Part shown: positions 15,785-24,643 of the stretch, one piece after another | Numbering within the stretch: position 1 is the stretch's first letter | Layout: the number at the start of each line of letters is the position of its first letter | DNA from: an uncultured Treponema sp. | GTDB taxonomy: Bacteria; Spirochaetota; Spirochaetia; Treponematales; Treponemataceae | Assembly (NCBI RefSeq): GCF_945873775.1 | Contig: NZ_CAMCEC010000002.1 | Coordinates: 124,001-188,000 of the forward strand | DNA length: 64,000 nt | Reading direction: 5' to 3' | Made by a program: the position numbers and the translations under genes | Notes under the pieces: generated by a model | What the model saw: the letters and a program-made list of their open reading frames with translations, nothing else | The model's database searches: none | Told to the model about the DNA's origin: nothing

Positions 15785-17991
15785 AAATCGTTTTCAACAA
15801 GCAAAGAATTTTTTTGATACTTTGGAAGAAACTTTTTAATTCCTCCAGTTTCAAAACTTACCGTAACAACATACTCGCCTTCATCGCTGTAGCTGGTTCT
15901 TATAATTTGTCCGTGCCCATAATCATCATGAAAAACGCAAGCTCCCATGCAGTATTTTTTTTCAAGCGGACTTTTTTCTGTTCGGCCGGCGGAAAATGAC
16001 TCTGGCTTTTGTCCAAGTATGCGGACTTCATTTCCTAGCTCAGCAAGAAACGGACTTGGAATCATAAAATTGGTTCTTCCAAAAAGCCTACGTACTCCGC
16101 ATGAAGTAAAATAAAGCTCATCTTTTGCGCGTGTAATTCCAACATAAAAAAGCCTGCGCTCTTCTTCAAGCTCCGATTCTGTTTTTCCTTCGCGCGGAAA
16201 AATTCCAGATTCCATTCCAGTTATTATTACACGCTTAAACTCAAGTCCCTTTGTATTATGCAGCGTAATCAAAGTAACTTTGTCTTCTTGCTTTTCTTCT
16301 TCGGATTCAGTTTTTAAAGTGCGGTCAAGATTTATGTGATCCAAAAAGTCCAAAAGACCTTGCTTTGTGCACGGATACAAAACTGCGCTATTCACAAGCT
16401 CCTGAAGATTTTCAATTTTCTGCGTGCCAATTTCTTCATCTTGGTCCTTGTGGAATTCTTCAAGTCCGCTTTCTTTTACAACTTTTTCAACAAACTCTGA
16501 AAGTTTTTTTTCATCCGTTGAAACAACATTGTTTTCATTTATCGCCTGACCTGCAAGCAATGCCGCTTCTGAAGTTACAGGAACATCTGGCAGCTCGGCG
16601 GAAAATTTTTCAACAAGCGACTTAAAAAAATCAAATCCTTCTTTTGCCTTTTTTGAAAGCTTTAAAGATTCCGCGCCATTTAAAATTGAATTTCCATCGG
16701 AAGCTTCGATTATTTTATCTTGCGTTGTATTTCCAATTCCGCGCACAGGTTTGTTTACAATCCGCCTAAAAGAAATTTCATCCCGCTGATTCACAATAAA
16801 TGAAAGCCACGAAATAATATCTTTTATTTCTTCACGCTCATAAAATTTCAAAGAGCCTACAACTTCATAAGGAATTTTTTTATGCAGAAATTCTGTTTCA
16901 AAACCAAGCGACTGCGCATTTGTTCTGTAAAGAATTGCCCAATCGCTGTAAGGAATTCCATGCTCGTAAGCCTGCTCAATAAGACTGTAGCAAAATTCAG
17001 TTTCGTCATCTTGCGACGGAAGAAAAACCAATGCCGGCTTTTTTCCTTTTCCGCGCGCAGACACAAGTTCTTTTCCAAGACGGCCGGAATTATTTCTTAC
17101 AACATTTCCTGCGCAATTTAAAATTTCAGAAGTAGAACGGTAATTTGTTTCAAGACGGATAATTTTTGTTCCCGGAAATTCATCTTTAAAATTCAATATG
17201 TTTTGAATTTCAGCTCCGCGGAATTTATAAATACTTTGGTCATCATCACCAACAACGCAAACATAAGTTCCAGAATTTTCATTTACGCCGGAAAGTTCCT
17301 TCAAAAGCTTAAACTGCGCAACGTTTGAATCCTGATATTCATCAACCAAAATAACTTTATAACGCGCATGAAAACTTTTTCTAATCAAATCGTTTTCTTT
17401 TAAAATCAAATACGGAAGCAAAATCAAATCGCCGAAATCCACATTTCCGGTTTTTCTAAGACGTTGCTGATATTTTTCATAGACCTCAGGAAAAATCGGC
17501 TCGTCGCAAATCCGGCTCAATTCCAAATCTCCGGGAAGAAGACAATAATCTTTTGCCAGCGCAATTTTTTTTGCATAATGCGACGCATCTTTTTTTGTAA
17601 GCGAAGGAACTGCTTTTGAAATTAGAGAGCACACATTATCATCATCATAAACTGTAAAATTATTTTGAATTCCAATTCCAGAATCTTCCGCACAGAGCCG
17701 AAGAAACCAAGCACCAAATGAGTGAAATGTTCTTATATGGGATTTTTGCGCGCGTGGTTCAAGATTTATTGCACGCTCTTTCATTTCTTCCGCGGCTTTT
17801 TTTGTAAATGTAACAGCAAGAATCGAAGCCGGATTTATTCCAAGCTCCGAAATCATATACGCAATTTTCGTTGTGATTACGCGGGTTTTTCCAGAGCCTG
17901 CACCAGCCAAAATTAAAAGCGGACTTCCCTCATGCTCAACTGCTTCCCGCTGCTCTTTATTTAAAACTGAAAGATAATCTTCCGCATTCAT
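15781..17991 (-). CDS. pcrA: UvrD/PcrA-type ATP-dependent DNA helicase
   Basis: SF1A 3'-5' helicase of 736 aa. Motifs in order: Walker A AGAGSGKTRVIT (near residue 30), the DEYQDSN box (II), GDDDQSIYKFRGA (III), ETNYRST (IV), LITLHNTKGLEF (V) and YVGITRAKDELY (VI). The C-terminus has a Tudor-like tail (HDDYGHGQI). It acts in nucleotide excision repair and removal of RecA or stalled polymerases. UvrD and PcrA cannot be separated here. Its ATG overlaps the rimO stop by 4 bp. Confidence 0.95.
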   Translation of the reverse strand: MNAEDYLSVLNKEQREAVEHEGSPLLILAGAGSGKTRVITTKIAYMISELGINPASILAVTFTKKAAEEMKERAINLEPRAQKSHIRTFHSFGAWFLRLCAEDSGIGIQNNFTVYDDDNVCSLISKAVPSLTKKDASHYAKKIALAKDYCLLPGDLELSRICDEPIFPEVYEKYQQRLRKTGNVDFGDLILLPYLILKENDLIRKSFHARYKVILVDEYQDSNVAQFKLLKELSGVNENSGTYVCVVGDDDQSIYKFRGAEIQNILNFKDEFPGTKIIRLETNYRSTSEILNCAGNVVRNNSGRLGKELVSARGKGKKPALVFLPSQDDETEFCYSLIEQAYEHGIPYSDWAILYRTNAQSLGFETEFLHKKIPYEVVGSLKFYEREEIKDIISWLSFIVNQRDEISFRRIVNKPVRGIGNTTQDKIIEASDGNSILNGAESLKLSKKAKEGFDFFKSLVEKFSAELPDVPVTSEAALLAGQAINENNVVSTDEKKLSEFVEKVVKESGLEEFHKDQDEEIGTQKIENLQELVNSAVLYPCTKQGLLDFLDHINLDRTLKTESEEEKQEDKVTLITLHNTKGLEFKRVIITGMESGIFPREGKTESELEEERRLFYVGITRAKDELYFTSCGVRRLFGRTNFMIPSPFLAELGNEVRILGQKPESFSAGRTEKSPLEKKYCMGACVFHDDYGHGQIIRTSYSDEGEYVVTVSFETGGIKKFLPKYQKNSLLVENDL

Positions 17992-19448
17992 TCAAGAAAT
18001 TCTCCGTCAACATCGACATCGGATGCGGCAAGAGCCTTTGCCTTTACAACAGCTCCCGGAATTATTTTTTTCACAGCGTTTTCATTATCAAGGTCATAGC
18101 GCACAACAAAAGCTCCGTCAACTTCCGGCGCATCAAACCAAGCACGTCCGATTGCAAGACCTTCATCAGAGCCGTCTTTATTTTCGATTATTTCTTCAAT
18201 GAGAACATCGTAAATTTTTCCGCAACGCATTTTTAAACTTTCAGAAGTTATTTCATGCTGAATTTCTTCCAGCCGGAAAGCTCTCGCCTTTGCTTTTTTT
18301 GAAGAAACCTGCGATTTCATTTTATCGGCGGCAGTATCTTCTTCTCTGCTGTAAGGGAAACAGCCGGACCAGTCGCTTTTTATTGACTTTAAAAATTCTT
18401 CTGTGCGCAAAGCATTTTCGTCTGTTTCCCCAGGAAAACCTGTAAGAAAAGTTGTGCGTATGCAGCTTTCAGGAAAATAAGAGCGGATTGTTTTTATGAG
18501 CGAAGTATAATTTTCAAAGCTGCCCTTTCGGTTCATGGCGCGGATTATCTTGTCATCTCCAGACTGAAAAGGAATGTCAAAATAAGGAAGAAATCTTGAA
18601 TCTTTTTTCATAACTTCAAGAATATCTTTGTTAAAATGATCAGGGTGAATGTACAAAAGCCGAATCCAAAATTTTCCTTCAAGCGCAGAAATTTTTTTTA
18701 TCAAGCTACACAAAGGAGACTCGCCGTTTTTCTCATAAAAATTTTCTTCTGCGCAAACAGGAACTTTTAAATTCTTGTAAATTATTTCGTGCCAGTTTTT
18801 TTCAGAAGAAAATTCTTTGTCTTCTTCTCCGCAGCCATAAGCCGCCAAATCCTGGCCAATCAAATTGATTTCAAAAATTCCACGGGTCAAAAGCGATTTT
18901 ATTTCCGCAACAATTTCATTTGAATTTCTTGAACGAAGTTTTCCGCGTATAACAGGAATTGCACAGAACGAACATCTGTTGTCGCAGCCTTCTGTGATTT
19001 TTACAAACGCGCTTCCTTTAAAAGATAAAAGTGAATTCCGCTCGCCGCAGCAAACTCCTTTTTGTTCAGCTTTTAAAACCGGACGCTTTTCTTCAAACAA
19101 ATCTTTTACAGCGGAATCAATCAGCTCTAAATTTCCGTTTCCAACAATTCCGTCTGCTTCAGGCAAATCATTTTTAAAGACATCCGCATAACGTTCGGCA
19201 AGACAGCCCGCCAAAAGAATTTTCGCATTCGGAAATGCAGAGCGCGCTTCCATAAGGGAATCCAAACTTTCCTTTTTTGCGCTCTCAATAAATCCGCAGG
19301 AATTTACAATAATTAGGTCGGCTTTTTCAGGTTCAAAAACTTGCTCAAATCCAAGGCTCGAAAGCCGGTTCATTATAAGCTCGCCATCAACCTGATTTTT
19401 TGCGCAGCCATGCTGGTCAAGAAAAAATTTTTTACTAGTCAAGTTCAA
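17988..19448 (-). CDS. rimO: ribosomal protein S12 methylthiotransferase
   Basis: RimO of 486 aa, a radical-SAM enzyme that methylthiolates an Asp of ribosomal protein S12. The N-terminal UPF0004 domain has Cys in QHGCAKNQ, NSCGF and AGCLAERY for the auxiliary cluster; the radical-SAM cluster is in EGCDNRCSFCAIP; a TRAM domain ends the protein. It is longer than usual (about 440 aa) because of an insertion of some 35 residues after the DLAAYG strand (EEDKEFSSEKNW...). It overlaps the RodZ-like gene by 14 bp. Confidence 0.93.
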   Translation of the reverse strand: MNLTSKKFFLDQHGCAKNQVDGELIMNRLSSLGFEQVFEPEKADLIIVNSCGFIESAKKESLDSLMEARSAFPNAKILLAGCLAERYADVFKNDLPEADGIVGNGNLELIDSAVKDLFEEKRPVLKAEQKGVCCGERNSLLSFKGSAFVKITEGCDNRCSFCAIPVIRGKLRSRNSNEIVAEIKSLLTRGIFEINLIGQDLAAYGCGEEDKEFSSEKNWHEIIYKNLKVPVCAEENFYEKNGESPLCSLIKKISALEGKFWIRLLYIHPDHFNKDILEVMKKDSRFLPYFDIPFQSGDDKIIRAMNRKGSFENYTSLIKTIRSYFPESCIRTTFLTGFPGETDENALRTEEFLKSIKSDWSGCFPYSREEDTAADKMKSQVSSKKAKARAFRLEEIQHEITSESLKMRCGKIYDVLIEEIIENKDGSDEGLAIGRAWFDAPEVDGAFVVRYDLDNENAVKKIIPGAVVKAKALAASDVDVDGEFLE

Positions 19449-20550
19449 GCACCACTAAACGATATTTTCCGTCACTGTCGCGAACCCATTTTATGTCTTC
19501 CGCCTGAACTTCGCCTGCACGTCCAACTTCAAGGTCATAAGAAGAAAGTCCTGCGATAACATGAATTTTCAAAGCGTTAATGTTGCTCATCCAAAGCCGA
19601 GTTCCGTTGTTTGAAGTAATCGTAACAAGCTCGCCGCTTTTGTAATAGCCTTCAACATAATCCTGACGGTCGCTTTTGTATCTGAAAAGGCAAGAACCGC
19701 GGAATGTAACATTTATTGTAAACGGATAAGCGCGCGTGTCTTCATGGATTACCGTTCTGTTTGCATTATTTTTTACAGCTGAAGCCGCAGGAATTTCTGA
19801 AAGTTCTGTTCCGGATTTTCCATCTGAAAGCGCGACAAAAGAATTTTCAATAGATTTTTCAAGAATTCTAACTTCCGCGCCGTTAGCCTCATTGTCATTT
19901 GAAACATCGCTCAAATAAATAATCAAATCCGCAAATCCGTCGCCGTCAATGTCTATATCGCGTTCCTCGCTAAGCTCCACAATCTGATTTCCAGAAGGCG
20001 TAAGAATTGAAAGATTTCCCAAAGTTCCGCCAACTGTCAAGACAACATTTCCCTTGCCCTGTTTTGCGGGAACAAGAATCTGGTCGCCTTTGTAAAGACG
20101 CTTTGTTTCAGGCTTGCCAGTAAACTGATACTGATGGATTTTTTCTTTTTCAACTTGCTCTCTTGCCTTGAGTTCTTTTTTCTGCGGAATTTTCAACACG
20201 CTGAAATAAACATAAATTCCAACCGCCGCCAAAACCAAAATGACCGAAGCAACAATTACAGGAACAAGAAAAACCGGCTTCTGATTTTTTAAAAGTTCAA
20301 CTGGAACTGGAGATTCCTGAATTTTTTTTGCATGATAAAGCCGCAAAATCTCATCTTTGTCCAGCCCAAGAAATTCACAATAATTTGAAAGAAATCCTAT
20401 AAAATAAGATTCTCCCGGAAAATCTTCAACACGCTCATTTTCCAGTGAATCTATATAATTTTTTGTAATCGCAGTTGCACGTTCAATTGCTTCCATGGAA
20501 ACTTTTTTTTCTTCACGGGCATTGCGCAAAATTTCTCCGTAGCTTTCCAT
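19435..20550 (-). CDS. rodZ: RodZ-like HTH membrane protein
   Basis: Protein of 371 aa with an N-terminal cytoplasmic HTH_25 domain (SYGEILRNAREEKKVSMEAI), one transmembrane helix around residues 111-133, and a periplasmic part ending in a DUF4115-type beta domain (GELVTITSNNGTRLWM). This is the RodZ layout, linking the MreB cytoskeleton to cell shape and wall growth. A segment of about 150 residues between the two periplasmic parts (IDIDGDGFADLIIYLSD) is unusual. It starts 4 bp after the LolA-like gene. Confidence 0.8.
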   Translation of the reverse strand: MESYGEILRNAREEKKVSMEAIERATAITKNYIDSLENERVEDFPGESYFIGFLSNYCEFLGLDKDEILRLYHAKKIQESPVPVELLKNQKPVFLVPVIVASVILVLAAVGIYVYFSVLKIPQKKELKAREQVEKEKIHQYQFTGKPETKRLYKGDQILVPAKQGKGNVVLTVGGTLGNLSILTPSGNQIVELSEERDIDIDGDGFADLIIYLSDVSNDNEANGAEVRILEKSIENSFVALSDGKSGTELSEIPAASAVKNNANRTVIHEDTRAYPFTINVTFRGSCLFRYKSDRQDYVEGYYKSGELVTITSNNGTRLWMSNINALKIHVIAGLSSYDLEVGRAGEVQAEDIKWVRDSDGKYRLVVLELD

Positions 20551-20553
20551 TTA

Positions 20554-21219
20554 TTACTCCGAAAGAAGAAAGTTGTTGTAGTTGTTTGCAGATGACGGCG
20601 GATCATAAATAAAACGCTGATCGCTTATATTCACATTCAAGTTGTAATTATGAAAATCAAAAATGTAATCCACATCCTGAGAAGAAACCGCAGCAACACG
20701 GCGGATTAATTTTGTCAAAGGATCTACTGAAAGTTTTATTGTGCGGAACGCTTCTGCCGCGGATCTTCTTGAAAGCAAAAGATTCACAACCATTTCATCG
20801 CTGTTTTCATCCAAAGGAACCGCGCTTTGCCCAGATTCGTAGGCAACTGTGTAATAACGGCGCAAAAGAGAAAGTCCCTGGGATGTAGCCGCATTTGGAC
20901 CAGAAGCGGTAACGTTCTGCTCAAGGATTGCGGAAGTCGGGCTTGGCAAATAAATTGTAAGGTCATCACCGTTAAAGACAACAACCTGTTCCGCCGGATC
21001 TGAAAAATCTATCCTAAGCATTTCCGGACGCTTAAAGCTGACTTTTCCTTTCATTTCACTTTTGCCGATTGTTATGTCGATGTCGGCTTCATAGTCTTTT
21101 ATTTCCGCATAACGGTCGCTGACAGATTTAAAGAAATCGCTCGCCGTTGTAATTTCCTGTGAAAAAACCGCCGTGCAAAAAACGCACACAAAAACTGCGG
21201 CACACAAAAACTTTTTCAT
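20554..21219 (-). CDS. lolA: LolA-like outer-membrane lipoprotein carrier
   Basis: Protein of 221 aa with a cleavable signal peptide (about residues 1-20, ending VFSQE) and a LolA-type beta sheet. KGKVSFKRPEMLRIDF and VVFNGDDLTIYLP match the family core. LolA shuttles lipoproteins across the periplasm. It heads the lolA-rodZ-rimO-pcrA-apbE cluster, with GGAG 8 nt upstream of the ATG. Confidence 0.8.
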   Translation of the reverse strand: MKKFLCAAVFVCVFCTAVFSQEITTASDFFKSVSDRYAEIKDYEADIDITIGKSEMKGKVSFKRPEMLRIDFSDPAEQVVVFNGDDLTIYLPSPTSAILEQNVTASGPNAATSQGLSLLRRYYTVAYESGQSAVPLDENSDEMVVNLLLSRRSAAEAFRTIKLSVDPLTKLIRRVAAVSSQDVDYIFDFHNYNLNVNISDQRFIYDPPSSANNYNNFLLSE

Positions 21220-21279
21220 TTAAAGTACTCCAAACTGATATATTGTAGAAAAATAATCTTTTATCGTCAACAGGCATAT

Positions 21280-21494
21280 CAGGGCAAACGTATTATAAAT
21301 GTATTCAGCATAAAACTGGCTCCCAGGCACGGTTTCGTGGTTCAAAATCGCGCAATAATGCGCTACACGCTGACTGTTGCAAAGTGACTATAGAATTGCC
21401 CGCTCACGCGGTCGCAACAATCAGAGTGTTTTTGCCCCAGGAACCGTTCCTTCGCGCAAACTTTACTTAAATTATTTATAATGCGTTTGCCCTG
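21280..21494. mobile_element. MITE-like element with target duplication
   Basis: A 215-bp non-coding element begins CAGGGCAAACG and ends with its complement. The ends 21279-21300 and 21474-21495 are inverted at 21 of 22 positions. The 10-bp sequence ACAGGCATAT stands directly repeated at each side (21270-21279 and 21495-21504), as a target-site duplication would. The inside holds further partial palindromes and no reading frame. This fits a miniature inverted-repeat transposable element moved by a transposase encoded elsewhere; the family is not identified. Confidence 0.75.
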
Positions 21495-21560
21495 ACAGGC
21501 ATATTTAAACTGCGAAAAATATCAAAAGTGATTTTTATTCAGAAAAAAGTTTGGGGAATT

Positions 21561-22688
21561 TTATTTGATTATTTCTTTTATTTCTTCAAGAACTGAAAGC
21601 GCGTTTATTCCAGTCTGAAGTGTCGAGCGCAAGTTTGCTTTTCCATCTAAAAAGTCAACCGCGTTTTGAATCATATTTGAAAAGTAAAAAGTTTTTTTTG
21701 GCAGGCTTTCGGAACGGTCATTTAAAAGTGAATAGAATCCGCTGTAGAGAGAAGATTTTTCCCGGTGATACAATTTTAAATATCCGTTTCCAATGCAGAT
21801 TCTGCCTTCTGTTCCCGTAATGGAAATTTCAAATCCAAAGAAACGAGAGCGTCCGCTAATTCCAATTGTAACATCTGGACATTTTGAAGTTGAATAATGC
21901 GCGCTGAACTGCCGGATGTTTTTTTCTTCATCACGGAAAACGCCAGTTACAATAGGAAATCTAAGAAGCGAATTTACAGTTTTGATTTTTTTTTCGCAAG
22001 TGTTTAAATCCGAAGCACGGCTAAGAAGTCCGCCTTTTTTTTCAGAAGGATTTTCCAAGGATATTTTTTTCAGCGTTGAAGGCAAATCGTCCTCAAGGAA
22101 AAACAGAACTGCGTCAACCAAATGTGTTCCATCGTGAATAAGACTGTAGGCACCAGTTTTTTCTTCCGCCGGATTATAAACGCAAAGACTTGAGCAAAGC
22201 TCCGCACGAATGCTTTGAATCTCCCCGATTTTTTTCATATAGCTCTTTGCCAACTTGAAATCTTCCGCAAAACGCCGCTCATGGTTTACAAGAACTGGCA
22301 CTTGAAATTTTTCCGCCTCTTGCTGAATTTTTTCCGCTTCCAAAAGATTGAGCGCAACAGGCTTTTCCAAAATCACAAGTTTCGGTTTTGCGTGGATTGC
22401 TTCAACAGCTTCTTTTAAATGGGCATTTTCATTCACGGCGACTGTAACAATGTCCGGGCGGCATCGCGCATAAAGGTTTGCGCTGTCCGAATATCCAACG
22501 GCTTTTTTATTTGCGTCCTGCCATTTTGAAAGCGCAATGGAATCAGTGTCGCAACCGGCAATCAGATTTATCCGAGGATTATTCAAAAGTGCCATTGTGT
22601 GGCTGGCGGGCTGCTCGCGGTTTTTGTCAAGTCCAAGACTGTAACCGATTCTGCCCAAGCCAACCAAAGCCGCCGTGTATTTTTGCAT
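21561..22688 (-). CDS. Gfo/Idh/MocA-family NAD(P)-dependent oxidoreductase
   Basis: Protein of 375 aa. The N-terminal Rossmann fold shows GLGRIGYSLG, and the LEKPVAL strand carries the Lys typical of the family, followed by VNHERRF. The C-terminal alpha/beta domain is the usual substrate and dimer part. Members oxidise or reduce sugars, inositols or related compounds; the substrate is not evident. It lies 9 bp downstream of purB on the same strand, so it is likely in that transcript, without a clear functional link. Confidence 0.88.
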   Translation of the reverse strand: MQKYTAALVGLGRIGYSLGLDKNREQPASHTMALLNNPRINLIAGCDTDSIALSKWQDANKKAVGYSDSANLYARCRPDIVTVAVNENAHLKEAVEAIHAKPKLVILEKPVALNLLEAEKIQQEAEKFQVPVLVNHERRFAEDFKLAKSYMKKIGEIQSIRAELCSSLCVYNPAEEKTGAYSLIHDGTHLVDAVLFFLEDDLPSTLKKISLENPSEKKGGLLSRASDLNTCEKKIKTVNSLLRFPIVTGVFRDEEKNIRQFSAHYSTSKCPDVTIGISGRSRFFGFEISITGTEGRICIGNGYLKLYHREKSSLYSGFYSLLNDRSESLPKKTFYFSNMIQNAVDFLDGKANLRSTLQTGINALSVLEEIKEIIK

Positions 22689-22697
22689 AAGCTAAAA

Positions 22698-24119
22698 TCA
22701 GTCCATCAGCTTTTCGTATTTCTTTGCAAGCCTGCGGGATTTTTTTGCAGCAAGTCCGCAATAGTTCGCAGGATGCTCAAAGAAGTTTTCTGGATTTTCC
22801 ACGCCGAGTTTTTCAAGCTGGGCAGTTATTTTTTCAAACGCTTCTTTGTGGGTTTTTAGAACTTCAAAGAATGTTTTTCCAGATTTTTCAGCTTCCAAAG
22901 TAATTTTGCGGATAACTTCGTGGCCGTCATTGATTCCAGCTTCGCCAAGCAAAATGTAAGCAGGCTCGGCAAGAACTCCGCCTTTTACTTTTCCGCCGGC
23001 ATTTTCAAGATTGCGCGCCATTGTTTCTTTATCAGCCTGAAGTCCAGAAACAACGCTGTTCATTCTTGCAACTGCCATTGTAAAACCTGCAACGTAATCC
23101 GCCATAAATCTCTGGCTTGCCGAATTTGTAAGGTCGCGCTGATGCTCAGAAATCTGATCCATATAAAATGTAATCACACGCGGACACATTGCCTTCCAAA
23201 GGGATTTTACGTGCTCGCTGTTCCACGGATTTCTTTTCTGCGGCATTGTGCTAGAGCCAACTTGCGTAGAAGCAAAATATTCAAAAACCTCTCCGATTTC
23301 TGAACGCTGAAGATTGCGAAGGTCGTCTGCAAGATTCGCAATAATTCCAAACGCAACATTCATTTCCAAGAGAAGGCGCAAAAGATATTCCGGTTCAACA
23401 AGCTGATTTGAATATTCGCTGGCAGAAAGTCCAAGAAATTCAACATAGACGCGCTCAAGTTCTTCCGGGTCTTTTACAATCATTGAAGGTCCGTTGTAAG
23501 AGCCGACAGGTCCTGCAAGTTTTCCTACGAGCTGATTCGAAAGCTCTTCTATGCGCAAAATCGATTTTCCCAAACGGCTTACGAATTCTGCAATGCTCCA
23601 GCCAAAAGTAATAGGAACTGCGTGCTGTCCATGAGTGCGTCCAACCTGCGGAACTTCTGAATCGCGGTCTGCAATAGCACAAAGATGCTTTTCAAGTTTT
23701 TTAAGTTCAGGAAGAACAACATTTTTTGTAACATCTCTCATTCTGCACGAAAGAGCTGTATCAAGAATGTCAACGCTGGTTGCTCCAAGGTGAACCAAAG
23801 GTCCGATTTCCGCCGAAACTTTTGTCTTCATGACGTTTACAAGCGCGCGGATATTATGCTTTGTTTTTTCCTCTTCCGCATAAACTTCGGCAGGATCAAT
23901 TTTCGAAGCGACTTTATCAAGACTCTGCGCAATTTCATCCGTGAGTTTTCCGCGCAATTTCAAATGGCTTTTTACAAGGGCAGCCTCGCATTTTGCGCAT
24001 GAACGGATTGAAGCTTCTTCTGAAATATACTTAGAAAGACCGTTAAAAACTTCGGCCTCTGACAATGAATATCTGTGGTCGATACAAGAAATGTTTTCAA
24101 AAATATTACGTGTTTCCAT
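22698..24119 (-). CDS. purB: adenylosuccinate lyase
   Basis: PurB of 473 aa, of the fumarase/aspartase superfamily. It splits SAICAR and adenylosuccinate with release of fumarate in purine synthesis. The superfamily signature GSSTMPQKRNP near residue 260 holds the catalytic Ser loop, and GRTHGQHAVP carries the conserved His. It is followed 9 bp later by the Gfo/Idh/MocA gene. Confidence 0.95.
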   Translation of the reverse strand: METRNIFENISCIDHRYSLSEAEVFNGLSKYISEEASIRSCAKCEAALVKSHLKLRGKLTDEIAQSLDKVASKIDPAEVYAEEEKTKHNIRALVNVMKTKVSAEIGPLVHLGATSVDILDTALSCRMRDVTKNVVLPELKKLEKHLCAIADRDSEVPQVGRTHGQHAVPITFGWSIAEFVSRLGKSILRIEELSNQLVGKLAGPVGSYNGPSMIVKDPEELERVYVEFLGLSASEYSNQLVEPEYLLRLLLEMNVAFGIIANLADDLRNLQRSEIGEVFEYFASTQVGSSTMPQKRNPWNSEHVKSLWKAMCPRVITFYMDQISEHQRDLTNSASQRFMADYVAGFTMAVARMNSVVSGLQADKETMARNLENAGGKVKGGVLAEPAYILLGEAGINDGHEVIRKITLEAEKSGKTFFEVLKTHKEAFEKITAQLEKLGVENPENFFEHPANYCGLAAKKSRRLAKKYEKLMD

Positions 24120-24187
24120 GAAAAAATATTGTAGTTTATCTTGGAATAATTTTCAATTGCGGATTTGGCGCGCAGACTTTTTGCGAA

Positions 24188-24643
24188 TTAACTTTCCGTA
24201 AATTTAAACAATTTTCTTTTTTCTTCTCCGGCCAAATTTGAATATGTGCATCGGTTTTTAAAATCCACAAGGACAACCTGACTTTCCGCATAGCTCCAAA
24301 ACTGGCCTTTTTTTGCCCTGCTGAAATTGAACGACCTAATTTTTTTTACAAGTTCAAACGAAACGTCCTGCATTACAAACACGCGCAAAACAACAGAACG
24401 CCTGTTTCTTGAAAAACCATCCGCGCCAGAAAGAGTTATTTCAGGCAATCTTTGAAGTTCGGACAAAACAAAATTTTCATCATTGCAAAAGGAAACCAAG
24501 CACGCTTCTTTTTGCTCAAAGCCGTCATCATTTTTAGAAAACGTTCCTGCAATGTCGTATTCTTCGCCAAGATAAAAAGAATCAATTTTGTAAGTTTGCG
24601 AAAGTGAAGAAATCAAAAGCTCTTTGTAATTCTGAAAATTCAT
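24188..24643 (-). CDS. conserved-looking hypothetical protein
   Basis: Soluble protein of 151 aa without signal peptide or membrane segment; I do not recognise the family. It has alternating hydrophobic strands (VVLRVFVMQDVSFELV) suggesting an alpha/beta fold. The start overlaps the stop of the SUMF1-like gene by 4 bp, and it is the last gene of the corA-SUMF1-hypothetical operon. Coding is supported by this coupling. Confidence 0.7.
   Translation of the reverse strand: MNFQNYKELLISSLSQTYKIDSFYLGEEYDIAGTFSKNDDGFEQKEACLVSFCNDENFVLSELQRLPEITLSGADGFSRNRRSVVLRVFVMQDVSFELVKKIRSFNFSRAKKGQFWSYAESQVVLVDFKNRCTYSNLAGEEKRKLFKFTES

Noticed and set aside
21220-21560. Riboswitch in the gap before lolA
   Set aside because: The structure is fully explained by an inserted element with terminal repeats and a target duplication.
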